From positions 1-26,124 of IMG/VR virus record IMGVR_UViG_3300011013_000072: a stretch of 26,124 nt of DNA. One strand, 5' to 3'. The position numbers and the translations under genes were made by a program. The DNA is from a virus. Of the stretch, positions 1 through 9,299 are shown piece by piece (positions within the stretch are counted from its first letter, which is position 1; every line of letters begins with the position of its first letter). The notes below the pieces were generated by a model, which worked only from the letters and a program-made list of their open reading frames with translations, was not told where the DNA came from and did not search any database.

Positions 1-378
1 AGAGTCGGAGACATCGGCATCCATCTCAATCCAAACACCACCTGATAGGCCGTCATTGTTATTCTTCGAAGAGCCACTTGCGTTTCCGAGAGAGATAAGG
101 GTTGCCAAGTCATTCGCAGCCGTGTCACCTCCCCCATAAGAAAACCCGGTTCCAACTCCGAACTGTTGGAGGTAGATAGCAAATGAGTTAACCGGATCAA
201 CTAAGCCGTCGTGTCGGACGTAGATATTCTGACTCCCTGTATTGTTCGCCTGGTTCGTCAACGGAGTATAGGTTCCATTGGCCACTTGACCAACGTCAAC
301 TCCGGCACCTCCACCGGCCAAGGCATCGGAAACCTGCGCCCCTGTTAGCGTGCTGCTTACAATTAAATTACCTGGCAT
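1..378 (-). CDS. Partial phage tail-tip or tail-fibre-region protein (N-terminal 126 codons)
   Basis: The reading frame is open from an ATG at 378 to the left edge of the window, so the C-terminus is missing. A strong Shine-Dalgarno (GGAGGA, 6 nt spacing) lies inside the last codons of the upstream gene, and the start follows that gene's stop by one base. The product begins MPGNLIVSSTLTGAQVSDAL and is rich in Gly, Asn, Ser and Thr, with no Cys in the visible part. No domain is recognised. Position downstream of the tail hub-like gene suggests a tail-tip, fibre or other virion protein; that is an inference from gene order only. Confidence 0.72.
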   Translation of the reverse strand, partial: MPGNLIVSSTLTGAQVSDALAGGGAGVDVGQVANGTYTPLTNQANNTGSQNIYVRHDGLVDPVNSFAIYLQQFGVGTGFSYGGGDTAANDLATLISLGNASGSSKNNNDGLSGGVWIEMDADVSDS

Positions 379-379
379 C

Positions 380-2098
380 TTATTCCTCCGTTATCACTGC
401 ATCAAAACCGCCAACTGTTCCGGCAAAGCCCGGCTCATATCCAGAGAACGGAGTCATTTGAAAAGACCATAGTTTAAGTTTTATTCTTCCAGTCGCATCG
501 TAGCCAATAGAACGAACCATACAAGGTACACCGGAAAAGATGACCGCTCCGATACTAATATCTACCGAGATTATCTGACCAAGTTCCAATAGTAAAGATC
601 TAGGTGTAACACTAACCTCGATGATCTCAAAATATGAAGACGCAAGCCTTAGTATTTCTATCGACTGATTCTTCGCGTCAGATTCCAGGTAAAGGTTAGG
701 AAAAACTATTCCTTTACCAATCAGTTTACCTTCGGCCAAGGTTATCGCTCCTGAATTTCTTAGAAACGGAGTCGTGTTGTTATTGTCATTGATGTCAGGA
801 AGGAAGTTAAAGAAACCTCTCGTCCTGTTGAAGTTATTCCGGGTATCTAACCTAGGCTTAAACGTGCCTTTTTCTACATCCCAATTTCTGACAACGAACG
901 AAGGTACAGGGACAAGGTCGTCGAAGTGATAACTTGAAATACTTAACTTCAAATCTCGATTGACAAATGCTTCAAGTCTGACTTGTTCTAATAAAGACAG
1001 TGCAAATGTTATCGCTTGAGCTTCGTCGTCTCTATATATCCTGCTCTTAATCAAAGATATGGCGGACTCGGCAGGCGTGGCCTTGTCCCTAAATGTCGCC
1101 CAGGTCGCGTCGAAATCTCCCGAGACGGCATCGGTATAAGTTAAGAGAATATCTCTCGCTTGCCAGACAATATTGTCATTGTAAATTCCTCCCGATCCTA
1201 AATCTTTACCGACTACACGGACGAAAAACTTATCTCCTTTTTTAAAATCAAAAGCAGATCCGTCAATTAAGGTCGTACCTCCGTTTCCTGACGCCCTAAT
1301 CTCGAACCGATTCTTATTCGCGTCGATATTGACTATATCTGCCGTGTCGATTGTAAAGAAATCACTGGATCTCTTTAATACTACGGTTGTCGCGTCGAAA
1401 GAAAGATTTGTTGTAGCCGATATTAGGAGATCAAGGTTAGTCGATCCCGAGATTACCGTCGCATCTTTTCCATTTAGCGCAAGTGTTGGGATCGACGAGC
1501 CTGATTCTACATTTAAGGCCGTTGTCCAATCTCCATAGATGATTGGTTTAAGTTTGCCTATCAGGTTGTCTTCCAAATTTGGAAAAGAAGATATCGTTAA
1601 CGACTCGGTTGGGAATTCTACGTCCAGTTTTTCGAAGTCATCCCTCGCGACGATCTTGATCGAGAAGGTTGACCTTTGAGTTCCGCCTATTTCTGTAATC
1701 TTACCCTTAAAAACCGAAGTATAAGTAGAAGCGATATCGCGCAGTCCGATTTTTATCTCAACACTTTTTTGAAGCCAACCGCCAAAATCGACTCCACCTT
1801 GAAGTAGGGAGTTAAAACGAGAATCGGCATTGCTCACCTCTAATGTTATCGTAGAAAATTCAAGTTCCGGGGACAACCAATCGCCAATCGTCCTATTCAC
1901 GCTCGGAAACTTTAACAAAGCCTCATAAAAAATATCGCCGACGTATTTATTTCTGTCACTGGCGTAGATGAATCCGGTTGGAGTTTGAATCTCAGCAACC
2001 ATCTCCAACTCATTGACGAGATTGTCTTGCGAGTCGTCAAGGAGATCTTGATCCAAGACGGTTGCCGAAAGATAAGGTTTTCGATCTGAATTACTCAC
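380..2098 (-). CDS. Putative tail hub / baseplate-like minor tail protein, 572 aa
   Basis: A 572-residue, mostly beta-rich protein with no signal peptide or membrane segment. It is the second gene after the tape measure, where siphophages usually encode the hub or tail-associated protein that closes the tube and carries receptor-binding parts. An N-terminal stretch with GWLQKSVEIKIGL followed by FKGKITEI resembles the beta-barrel entry of gp27-like hub proteins, but I cannot confirm homology by eye. The start ATG at 2098 overlaps the upstream stop by 4 bp (ATGA), implying translational coupling. Function is inferred from synteny; being a tail protein is much more certain than the exact role. 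Confidence 0.7.
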   Translation of the reverse strand: MSNSDRKPYLSATVLDQDLLDDSQDNLVNELEMVAEIQTPTGFIYASDRNKYVGDIFYEALLKFPSVNRTIGDWLSPELEFSTITLEVSNADSRFNSLLQGGVDFGGWLQKSVEIKIGLRDIASTYTSVFKGKITEIGGTQRSTFSIKIVARDDFEKLDVEFPTESLTISSFPNLEDNLIGKLKPIIYGDWTTALNVESGSSIPTLALNGKDATVISGSTNLDLLISATTNLSFDATTVVLKRSSDFFTIDTADIVNIDANKNRFEIRASGNGGTTLIDGSAFDFKKGDKFFVRVVGKDLGSGGIYNDNIVWQARDILLTYTDAVSGDFDATWATFRDKATPAESAISLIKSRIYRDDEAQAITFALSLLEQVRLEAFVNRDLKLSISSYHFDDLVPVPSFVVRNWDVEKGTFKPRLDTRNNFNRTRGFFNFLPDINDNNNTTPFLRNSGAITLAEGKLIGKGIVFPNLYLESDAKNQSIEILRLASSYFEIIEVSVTPRSLLLELGQIISVDISIGAVIFSGVPCMVRSIGYDATGRIKLKLWSFQMTPFSGYEPGFAGTVGGFDAVITEE

Positions 2099-3141
2099 CT
2101 TGCTTCATCCACATTAATAGAAAAATCCACGAAATCTAAATTCTCGCCCTTAACATTATGAGTCTCCCTCGGTATCTCCGTTAGTTTCCCGAAGATAGAA
2201 AACCGTTTTGGAAACTGAGGGGTAGGAACCCAAAAACACTTTAAAGTTGTCCTGGCAGTGTTGAAGATATCTATCATATTGGCGTAGTTTGCTTTTTTAA
2301 AATCGAGGTTTTTAAAATTCAACTTCAATTTCTTCTTTATTCCTCGATCGTTCTGAACATTTGTGAAAGCTTCCGTACTAATGCCGTCTGTGAAATTGAC
2401 CAACTGTCTTTCGACTTTATCGACAAAGCATTCACCTTGGAAGATGGTAGCCGAACCGAAGACAATCGTACCAATCGAGATATGGTCGGCCACATTACTT
2501 GCATCTGAAATCTCAAACCGCCAGTACCTAAAAGCAGTTAAAGGTATGGTTTGAGAAATAAAAATAATCTCCCCGTTTCCATCAACCTCTAGGAACTCGT
2601 CGAATCCTATCGTCGCAAAAGTTGAACTTGTCGAACCGATTAGTCTAACTGTTGCCGACGAAGACAAGTTGGTGTTTAGAACTCCAACAGTGTCGTTAAA
2701 AATTCCTTGAGTTAACTCAGTATCGCAGTCGAGGGTTATCGAGGTCTTAACTCCCGTTGCACTTCGCCATATTTGTTCGACAACGTCTGTGTTTAAGTTG
2801 AACTCCGAGAAGTCATTAGTAGACGACGGCTCGGTCGAACTTGCCAACCAATTCTGTCCGGTGGCAATAGGATTTCCCCAAGAATTGTTACCTGCCCCTG
2901 TAACCGCACCTCGACTTGGAAACTCGCAAAGGATTCTAAGGTTGTTTGTGTTGTATAAAATTACCCTCGCCTGCCAACCGAAAGGAGAAGGAGAAACAAA
3001 CTGTGACTGCCAGCCGATGGCGTCAAAGTTACGATTGAACTTCCCTTGCCATCCCATAAAGCCAAGACGGCCGCCAACTCCGTAGTTAGCCTGCCCGTAT
3101 GCCGTTCCACCATATCCAGTCGTTTGATAGTTGATTGTCAT
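2095..3141 (-). CDS. Putative distal tail protein-like minor tail protein, 348 aa
   Basis: This 348-residue protein follows the tape measure directly (stop and start share bases as TAATG at 3141). The N-terminus is rich in Tyr, Gly and Trp (TGYGGTAYGQANYGVGGRLG), followed by repeated GWQ motifs. The middle looks like a beta-sandwich, and the C-terminus (LNFKNLDFKKANYANMIDIF onward) resembles the part of tail proteins that meets the hub or tube. In long-tailed phages the gene after the tape measure typically encodes the distal tail (Dit-like) protein, so that is the best guess. It is coupled to the next gene by a 4-bp overlap. No enzymatic motif was seen. Confidence 0.68.
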   Translation of the reverse strand: MTINYQTTGYGGTAYGQANYGVGGRLGFMGWQGKFNRNFDAIGWQSQFVSPSPFGWQARVILYNTNNLRILCEFPSRGAVTGAGNNSWGNPIATGQNWLASSTEPSSTNDFSEFNLNTDVVEQIWRSATGVKTSITLDCDTELTQGIFNDTVGVLNTNLSSSATVRLIGSTSSTFATIGFDEFLEVDGNGEIIFISQTIPLTAFRYWRFEISDASNVADHISIGTIVFGSATIFQGECFVDKVERQLVNFTDGISTEAFTNVQNDRGIKKKLKLNFKNLDFKKANYANMIDIFNTARTTLKCFWVPTPQFPKRFSIFGKLTEIPRETHNVKGENLDFVDFSINVDEAR

Positions 3142-6100
3142 TATGCTCTCAATCCTTGTTTGGACATGATGAACTCACCGTCTAAACTTCTTCTTTTTAA
3201 TTCTTCGAAGATAAAAGAAGCGATTGACTCCTTGTCATCTGATCCTTCGATCCGAATAGCTCCTTCGGAGATATTCAAGTTGGAAGTGTTCGAATCTCCC
3301 CCAGTTTGTGGCAAACTTCCGGTTCTATTCAAGGCATCAACTCCAGATGATCCGATTGAAGCCACCGCTCCTTGATTCAAAACCGCCTCGCCAACCTGTG
3401 CCCTGATCAAACGGTTGTCGATTGTACCTCCCGTCTGGTATCCGGGGATTGAGGCCATAAGGCCGCCAATGTCTGCGCTATTTCTTGGAGTAATCATTCC
3501 GCCTTGCGCGAATCCAAACAACTTAGCGACTTTTTTGCCGCCTTTTGCAATCGCACCTCCGGCTTTTTTCGCGCCTCCTGTGACTTTTCCGACGGCTCCA
3601 ACCAACTTCTCTATTAGTTTCTTCAAAGGTTTGATTACTTTGTTCATTGCGCTTTTGATCTTATTAAAAACTTTCTTTACAGGATTGAATGCCTTAGTGA
3701 CTGTGTTTTTCAACCCTCTAAAAATTGACTTAATTGGCTTAACTGCCTTTGAAAAGATGCCTTTTAATCCGCTAAAGAAAACTCTCACCGGCCTAAATCC
3801 TCTTGAGATCGTCGAACCAATTTTTCCGAAGAAATTGATGACCCCTTGGAACGCGCCTTTGATATTTCCTTTAAAAATATTCCTGAAGAAGTCAATTATT
3901 GTCTTAAAAGCGTTCTTAACCAAATTCCCTATCGGCTTAAAGACGTCATTCCAAATGGAAGTGAACACGGCTTTAATGTTTTTCCCTATAGCTGCGAAGA
4001 CTTCTTTGATGGATTCCCATGTCGCTTCGAGAGCCGTCACAATCTCATCAAAAATACCTTTAATCGCCTCCCAGACGGCATCAAAGGCGACGATAATTAC
4101 ATCAAATATTACCTTGATCGCCTCCCAAACGGTTTCAAAAGCCAAGATGACCGCATCGAAGATAACCTTTATCACCTCCCAAACGGTTTCAAAGGCGATA
4201 ACGATAACCTCGAAGATAACTTTTATCACTTCCCATGTTGCCTCCAAGGAGTCAATTATTGGCGTGAAGATGGTATCCCAAACCCATTGGAAAAGAACGG
4301 TGAAGGCATCAATTATAGGTGAGAATATAGTGTCCCAAACCCACTCAAAGACCACAGTGAAGGCGTCAATTATAGGAGAGAAAATCGTGTCCCAGACCCA
4401 TTGGAACACTTCGGTAATAGCGTCAATTATAGGAGAGAAAATAGTATCCCAAACCCACTGGAAGGCGTCTTTTATGCCGTTAATGATAGGATCAAAAATC
4501 TTTTCCTTAACCCACATCCAAATGTCTTCTAGGGCTTTGATGAACTTATCCCACAAAGATCCTAACCTTTCCGAAACAGCTGCAACTGCCGTCTTGGTCT
4601 GTTCGACTATGTCTTCCGGGGACTTTGGAAGCTCTTTCGGAGCTGCATCTTCAAGTCCGACCAGGCCGAATAATTCTTGCGATACTTTCGTCGCGGCTTT
4701 ACCGGCTTTTTTAATTTGTTTGTCTAACGACTTTCCGATCTTTTTGACATCGACTGAAGCCGCAGGAAGTTTGACGCCTTTAAATAGAGAATCAAAAGCC
4801 TTCTTTAACCCTTTGACAATACCGTTAACCAAGGCAAAGACAATCTTAGGAATAGCCTTTATAATGGCAGCTATAATTCGAACTATTCCACCTTTAAAAA
4901 TCAACTCATCGACTATTCCTATTGCAATATCCGCAGAGCCCGCGACGAGTCCCGTTATCAACGCCTCAATTATTTTAGGTAAAGCCGAAAGTATTCCTTC
5001 GATGATAGCCGGGATGGCAGCTATCACCTTAGTTATGATAGCAGGTATCGACTCGGCTAATTTCTGAATAATCATCGGAAGGGCGTCAAGGATCGAATTT
5101 ATTATTTCCGGCAAGGCGTCTAATATCGTCCCAATTATTTCGGGAAGTTTTTCTATCAGACCCGCCAAAGCAAGCATTAACCCGTCAATTATCTGAGGGA
5201 TGGCATCGACTATCGACCCTATGATCTGAGGCAGTTGATCCAAGAGGGCGAAGAACGCTTGTAGTAGTGCGTCTATTATCTGAGGTAGTTTGTCGATTAT
5301 GGTTTGAATAATCTCCGGCAGTTTGTCGATTAGTTTTAAAAAAGCATTTAAGAACTTATCAATGAAAACATCCAAGTTATCAGCCAAAGAAAGAAATGCT
5401 TGTAATAAATTCTCAGGAAGCTCAGTCATGGTCTTCACCGATCCGGCCAGGCCGTTGATAAAATCAGGACTGAATATCTTTCCTGCGATCGACGCGACGA
5501 CTTCAATCGAAGTTCCAATGACATCGGCTACCGCTCGGCCCATTAACTTACCAATCGACAAAAGGTCGCCTTTTGTGGCACCTGCCAACTCGGAACCGAA
5601 TTCTGAAACTCCCGCACTCAACTCACCGAAAAATGCTGCCGTCTTTGGCGATGCACCTTCGATTAAGGCCGCAACTCCCTGGCCTGATTTCTTTAAAATC
5701 TCTCCACTTCGAACAAACGTTTCTTGTATTGCCTTTCCGTCAAAAGCCTTAGCTGCCGCCTTAAATATCCCTCCAATATCTCCGTCTTTGATCTGTGCAA
5801 CTATGTCGCCTCCGACGGCCGACAGCTCTTGTGCTACCGAAGAAAACAAGGCTGGATCAACTATATTGGCGACCGACTCCGCGATAAGTTTGAAGGTAAT
5901 AGGAGTCGCGGCTTCGACGGCCATATCTTTTTGAATCTCTAACTGCTTGCGAAGGAAATTTAAATTCTCTGCGGCTTGCCTTCCCGAAATGGAAGATAAA
6001 TCTAATTCTCTCTTCTTGCTTTCAATCGCCATGGCTTGAAGGGAAAAAGCCAACTGCAATTGTTTGACTTTATCGCCTTCAAGTTCGGCAATGGCGAGTA

Positions 6101-8375
6101 GTGATTGAAGTTCAATTTGCCTGTTTTGAGATTGAATTTTTAGTTGGTCATCAAAAACCTTGTTGATCTCTTCTTGTGCTTTTTTGAAATCTTCAGCGTC
6201 TTTGATCTTCAATGCCTCAAGATCTCTCGTCGCTTTCGTTTGAGCTGCGGTTCTTGCTTCTTCGAGTGTGGTTTGAACTTTGGCATCATTTAGCTTGCCG
6301 ATCTTTTCGAATTCTTTTTCTAACAACTCAATTTCGGCGAGCTTTTGCTGTAGGTCAAAAGCTACAAGGTCCACACCTTTTTCATTAATGACAAGTGTTT
6401 CCCTTTGAAGACCTTTAAGTTTGGTTTGTATTTCAAGAAGTTTCTCAGAGTCGGCCAACTGTTTCGCAGCTGCCTCATTCAAAGCCTGTTGTTTTTTCTC
6501 ATTTTCTGATGTGACTTCTCCTACTTCTTTCGTCTTTTCGGTAAGGCTTGTCATGAGTTTCAAGCCTTCTTTTATAGCCTTACCCGTGAATCCCGTGTCG
6601 AGTCCTTCGAAGGCGACGTCGGCTGTCTTCTTAACCGACTGAATCTCCTCGTCGAGTTTGTCCATCTCCCCGGTTAGTTCGCCAATCTTCGCCCCTGCGT
6701 TGTCGATCAGTCCGAAGGTGTCAAGCCACTCGACCGCTGCTACTTGCAAACCTTTGATTAGGATTAAGACATTCCCCATGCCTGCCATCAAAGTATTCTT
6801 AACACCAGTCCAGACTCGATCTAATTGTCCTAAATTTTTTGCCAAAACTTCAAAGGCAGCAACAACGGTTAGAATTCCTGCCGAAACTACCGCGAACTTT
6901 AATCCCGAAAGAGTCAACACACTTATTTTTTTAGCCGTCTTAAGTATTACTTTCCCGAATAGTTTCGTCTTAGCTATTAACTTCGTAAGCGGCCCTTGCA
7001 TCGACAACATGCTGGCGCTCCACTCGGCGCGTACAAGTATTATTGCAGCTAAGATTCCAGGGCCACCGATCAAGAACAAAACCAACTCGGCTGCGCTTGA
7101 TATTAGTCCTGAAAAATCTACTTGACTTACAGCTCGAATGAAGTCGGTTAGTCCGTTTACCACTGAAGAAAAAGCCGACAAGACCGACCGAGCTGCCGGT
7201 GCTAACAACTCACCTAATTCCTTGGTTAGTTCTGTCGAAGCGTTTTTAGCTTTCTTAACCTGAGAACTGAAGGTGTCAAAAGCCCTCGCGGCCTCTTCAT
7301 TTAAGGCAGAGGAGTTTTCAAATTCTTTATTCGCCGACTCCATCGCTTTCGTTAATATGTCTGATCGTTTTGCCAGGACGGGTATGACTTGAGAAACGCC
7401 TTCTCCAAGAAGTCCCAGCTTCTCTAAACTTGTTGAGAATTTCAAACCGCCTTCGTCTGCCTTGTTTAATCCGTCGAGGAATATTTTAAATGCTGATGGC
7501 GCGTCCTCACCGAAAGCCTTTGTAAACTCATCCCCAGTCAGGCCCGTTAGGCGGGAGATGAATTCTAACGACTCACCTCCTGATATCGTCGCTTGCTGTA
7601 ACGTCCGAAACACCTTCCCTACGGTCGTCCCTCCTAATTCGGCCCTAACACCCAAGGATTTCATCGCGGCCCCTAATGCCGCGGCCTTTTCCGCTGAGAC
7701 CCCAAATTGGCCGGTGGCCTGTGCGACCCTCGTCGTCATGTTGACGATCTCAGATTCGGTCGCAGCGAACGTGTTTCCTAATTGGACAACAACCGAGGCA
7801 AACTCGTCGATCTTATCAATGGGTGCGCCGGTGACGTTTAGGATTCGAACGAAGGAAGTAGCCGCCTGATCGCCTACAATATCCGTCGCCACTCCGACCT
7901 TCGCCAAAGTTTCGGCAAAATTTTCTAAATTGGCAGATCCAGTGACTCCTAATTGACCAGCCTTCTCGGCAAGGCCAATCAACTCAACGGAAGACACAGG
8001 AATAGTGTTGGCCAGGTCGTCCATGGTATCGCCGAAGTCGGCCAATTCTGTTTGGGTTAACTCGGTTACCTTCGCAACTCCCACCATCGCTGTCTCGAAG
8101 GTTGAGAAATCATCTAAAACCGACTCAACTCCACGAGAGATGTTCCCAAAAGTGGCATCGAAGGCAGCCGTGGCAACTTGTAAAGACTGATTGATGGCAG
8201 TCATCGTAATGGCTGTTTGTTTGATTTTTCCTTGGAATGAGGATAATTCTTTATCCGCGGCCTTCGCACTACCGCCAAAATCTTTCATCTCGCCTTTGGC
8301 ATCTTTTAGGCCCTTGACGGCACCAGAAGAATCGACGGTAAGTTCAATTGTAAACTCGTCACTGTCAACGGCCAA
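3141..8375 (-). CDS. Tail tape measure protein, TP901-type core, 1744 aa
   Basis: The longest gene in the window; it sets tail length during assembly and is later ejected with the DNA. I chose the TTG at 8375 because GGAGGG lies 7 nt upstream; the start overlaps the end of the upstream chaperone frame. Regions: TP901-type core at about residues 85-400; hydrophobic segments near 422-452 and 492-512; a charged, probably coiled-coil part near 560-800; about ten LPxII-type amphipathic repeats near 1010-1135; Trp-rich repeats of 19 then 18 residues near 1304-1452; a basic Lys/Phe-rich stretch; and a C-terminal GY.TGG...GEAVLN segment near 1620-1690 that is common in tape measures. At about 0.15 nm per residue the tail would be roughly 260 nm if the whole protein spans the tube. 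Confidence 0.95.
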   Translation of the reverse strand: MAVDSDEFTIELTVDSSGAVKGLKDAKGEMKDFGGSAKAADKELSSFQGKIKQTAITMTAINQSLQVATAAFDATFGNISRGVESVLDDFSTFETAMVGVAKVTELTQTELADFGDTMDDLANTIPVSSVELIGLAEKAGQLGVTGSANLENFAETLAKVGVATDIVGDQAATSFVRILNVTGAPIDKIDEFASVVVQLGNTFAATESEIVNMTTRVAQATGQFGVSAEKAAALGAAMKSLGVRAELGGTTVGKVFRTLQQATISGGESLEFISRLTGLTGDEFTKAFGEDAPSAFKIFLDGLNKADEGGLKFSTSLEKLGLLGEGVSQVIPVLAKRSDILTKAMESANKEFENSSALNEEAARAFDTFSSQVKKAKNASTELTKELGELLAPAARSVLSAFSSVVNGLTDFIRAVSQVDFSGLISSAAELVLFLIGGPGILAAIILVRAEWSASMLSMQGPLTKLIAKTKLFGKVILKTAKKISVLTLSGLKFAVVSAGILTVVAAFEVLAKNLGQLDRVWTGVKNTLMAGMGNVLILIKGLQVAAVEWLDTFGLIDNAGAKIGELTGEMDKLDEEIQSVKKTADVAFEGLDTGFTGKAIKEGLKLMTSLTEKTKEVGEVTSENEKKQQALNEAAAKQLADSEKLLEIQTKLKGLQRETLVINEKGVDLVAFDLQQKLAEIELLEKEFEKIGKLNDAKVQTTLEEARTAAQTKATRDLEALKIKDAEDFKKAQEEINKVFDDQLKIQSQNRQIELQSLLAIAELEGDKVKQLQLAFSLQAMAIESKKRELDLSSISGRQAAENLNFLRKQLEIQKDMAVEAATPITFKLIAESVANIVDPALFSSVAQELSAVGGDIVAQIKDGDIGGIFKAAAKAFDGKAIQETFVRSGEILKKSGQGVAALIEGASPKTAAFFGELSAGVSEFGSELAGATKGDLLSIGKLMGRAVADVIGTSIEVVASIAGKIFSPDFINGLAGSVKTMTELPENLLQAFLSLADNLDVFIDKFLNAFLKLIDKLPEIIQTIIDKLPQIIDALLQAFFALLDQLPQIIGSIVDAIPQIIDGLMLALAGLIEKLPEIIGTILDALPEIINSILDALPMIIQKLAESIPAIITKVIAAIPAIIEGILSALPKIIEALITGLVAGSADIAIGIVDELIFKGGIVRIIAAIIKAIPKIVFALVNGIVKGLKKAFDSLFKGVKLPAASVDVKKIGKSLDKQIKKAGKAATKVSQELFGLVGLEDAAPKELPKSPEDIVEQTKTAVAAVSERLGSLWDKFIKALEDIWMWVKEKIFDPIINGIKDAFQWVWDTIFSPIIDAITEVFQWVWDTIFSPIIDAFTVVFEWVWDTIFSPIIDAFTVLFQWVWDTIFTPIIDSLEATWEVIKVIFEVIVIAFETVWEVIKVIFDAVILAFETVWEAIKVIFDVIIVAFDAVWEAIKGIFDEIVTALEATWESIKEVFAAIGKNIKAVFTSIWNDVFKPIGNLVKNAFKTIIDFFRNIFKGNIKGAFQGVINFFGKIGSTISRGFRPVRVFFSGLKGIFSKAVKPIKSIFRGLKNTVTKAFNPVKKVFNKIKSAMNKVIKPLKKLIEKLVGAVGKVTGGAKKAGGAIAKGGKKVAKLFGFAQGGMITPRNSADIGGLMASIPGYQTGGTIDNRLIRAQVGEAVLNQGAVASIGSSGVDALNRTGSLPQTGGDSNTSNLNISEGAIRIEGSDDKESIASFIFEELKRRSLDGEFIMSKQGLRA
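4020..4240 (-). repeat. 54-bp tandem repeats coding for 18-residue WE.IK.IF units (about 4)
   Basis: Directly following the 57-bp array, about four units of 18 codons encode variants of TVWEAIKVIFDVIIVAFD. The Trp spacing changes from 19 to 18 residues at the junction, so the two arrays are related but distinct. DNA similarity between units is visible (repeated cctcccaaacggtttcaaa). Confidence 0.8.
4240..4466 (-). repeat. 57-bp tandem repeats coding for 19-residue Trp-rich units (x4)
   Basis: Four successive in-frame units of 19 codons in the tape measure gene each encode a variant of FQWVWDTIFSPIID followed by a variable tail. DNA copies remain clearly alike (for example repeated gtgtcccaaacccac and gcgtcaattatag variants). 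Such repeats in tape measures form regular helical or membrane-interacting stretches and can change copy number by recombination. Confidence 0.85.
4970..5350 (-). repeat. Degenerate LPxII amphipathic repeats in the tape measure
   Basis: About ten degenerate units, often 11 residues apart, carry the pattern LP.II..I.D.LPQII and continue over roughly 125 residues. DNA identity between units is low, so the periodicity is mainly at protein level. This is a typical tape-measure feature, probably a long hydrophobic helix inside the tail tube. Confidence 0.7.
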
Positions 8376-8772
8376 TTTTTCGCCCTCCGCTTAAAGATGA
8401 CCGATTCTTTTTCTTCTTATCGTCGCCATCACCGAGAATCATGTAAGCCTTCGAAGAAAACTTAGCCCCATCATACACTGGAATGAACCACGTTAACATT
8501 TCGATAAACCAACTTGGCTGATCGACGATGCCACCTGAGTTTAAAAGGGCTCCTGTCTCCGCAGCTAAGGACAAGATACGATAGATTTTAACTGTTTGAT
8601 AGTCGGTCATCGCCTTGCCGGGACAGAACCCATAGGTGGCGCCGCCTTTGACGATTGCAATTGGAAAAATAGAAGATTCTTCTGATTTGTGATCCCATCT
8701 CGGGGTCTTACATCTGCGGGCGGCTGCAATGTCTTCACTGCATTTAGAACAATCGAAGTTCCGGCCCGCCAT
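8365..8772 (-). CDS. Tail assembly chaperone C-terminal (T-like) frame, 135 aa
   Basis: This frame lies one gene upstream of the tape measure and in the -1 frame relative to the preceding chaperone gene, exactly where phage lambda has T. The frame stays open upstream of its ATG back to the A9 run at 8817-8825, so it is probably translated mainly as the C-terminal part of a G-T fusion. No convincing Shine-Dalgarno precedes the ATG at 8772, which supports that view. The protein starts with a Cys cluster (C8, C11, C20; a further C49) that looks metal-binding, and ends in a Lys/Arg/Ser-rich tail overlapping the tape measure start. Independent translation from the ATG cannot be excluded. Confidence 0.75.
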   Translation of the reverse strand: MAGRNFDCSKCSEDIAAARRCKTPRWDHKSEESSIFPIAIVKGGATYGFCPGKAMTDYQTVKIYRILSLAAETGALLNSGGIVDQPSWFIEMLTWFIPVYDGAKFSSKAYMILGDGDDKKKKNRSSLSGGRKIGR

Positions 8773-9299
8773 TATTTGCTTCTGGGAGGTGTGAACTAGC
8801 TCTATTATCGCTTCAATTTTTTTTTCGTTTGTTCTGAATCAGACTCGTCTTTGCCTTCGATGGAGTGGTTTCGAGCAGATATCAACTCAATGGCAACCCC
8901 TGCCGAATACAACTTAGCGATAAGTTCCCGGGAGGCCATCTGATCGTTCTCTCTCTTGAACTCCAACGGCTTCTTCGTGTCCTTGGGATTGATGATATCT
9001 ACCAGAGAAGATCGGAGTTCTTCGAGAACGTACTTCATCGACGGCTTATGTCGACCTTTGTTGTCGGTTGTCATCTGATCGTCGAGGACGTTTTGATGGG
9101 CTTTGTAGGAAAGAGTCAGTCTTAGTTCAAAAAGCGTACACGTTTCAATGCTCGAACCCTCGGAGAATTTCAAAAGGGTTTCATCGGCTCCTGATTCGAG
9201 GTAAGCCGTGAATTCTTCTTCAGTCATTTTTAGAGATTTGTCTTTTGAACAAACTACCTTAATTGAGGACTTGGTATCGAGGTCTAACTCAAAGGCCAT
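8365..9299 (-). CDS. Predicted -1 frameshift fusion (G-T-like) tail assembly chaperone, about 311 aa
   Basis: Slipping back one base in the A9 run joins the 164-aa upstream frame to the 135-aa downstream frame with no stop between. The fusion would read through lysine 161 of the first frame, then 15 new residues (IEAIIELVHTSQKQI), then the 135-aa T-like sequence. Lambda-like phages use this strategy to make a small amount of G-T fusion, which binds the tape measure and recruits tail tube subunits. The open frame is seen directly; actual frameshifting is inferred. Confidence 0.72.
8805..9299 (-). CDS. Tail assembly chaperone N-terminal (G-like) protein, 164 aa
   Basis: A 164-residue acidic protein between the tail tube and tape measure genes, the conserved place of tail assembly chaperones. 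The ATG at 9299 has GGAG 8 nt upstream. The protein looks mostly helical, with a charged, Lys-rich C-terminus (EQTKKKLKR) encoded by the slippery A run. In lambda-type systems the G product and the G-T fusion coat the tape measure before the tube polymerises; neither enters the mature virion. Sequence identity to known G proteins cannot be judged by eye, so the assignment rests on location, size and the frameshift arrangement. Confidence 0.8.
   Translation of the reverse strand: MAFELDLDTKSSIKVVCSKDKSLKMTEEEFTAYLESGADETLLKFSEGSSIETCTLFELRLTLSYKAHQNVLDDQMTTDNKGRHKPSMKYVLEELRSSLVDIINPKDTKKPLEFKRENDQMASRELIAKLYSAGVAIELISARNHSIEGKDESDSEQTKKKLKR
8817..8825 (-). promoter_or_regulatory. Programmed -1 ribosomal frameshift site (A9 slippery run)
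   Basis: On the coding strand nine consecutive A fill three in-frame Lys codons (ACG AAA AAA AAA TTG) near the end of the G-like gene. The 0 frame ends three codons later (LKR stop), while the -1 frame continues into the T-like gene. A homopolymeric A run allows both A-site and P-site tRNAs to re-pair after slipping. No strong downstream pseudoknot was recognised by eye. Confidence 0.72.

Noticed and set aside
4020-4466. Tandem repeats as a CRISPR-like array
   Set aside because: The repeats are adjacent, in frame, code for Trp-rich helices and have no spacers.
3415-5067. A 550-codon open frame on the plus strand inside the tape measure gene
   Set aside because: It is antisense to a clear tape measure gene; its repeats mirror the Trp and LPxII repeats, and no ribosome site or domain is seen.
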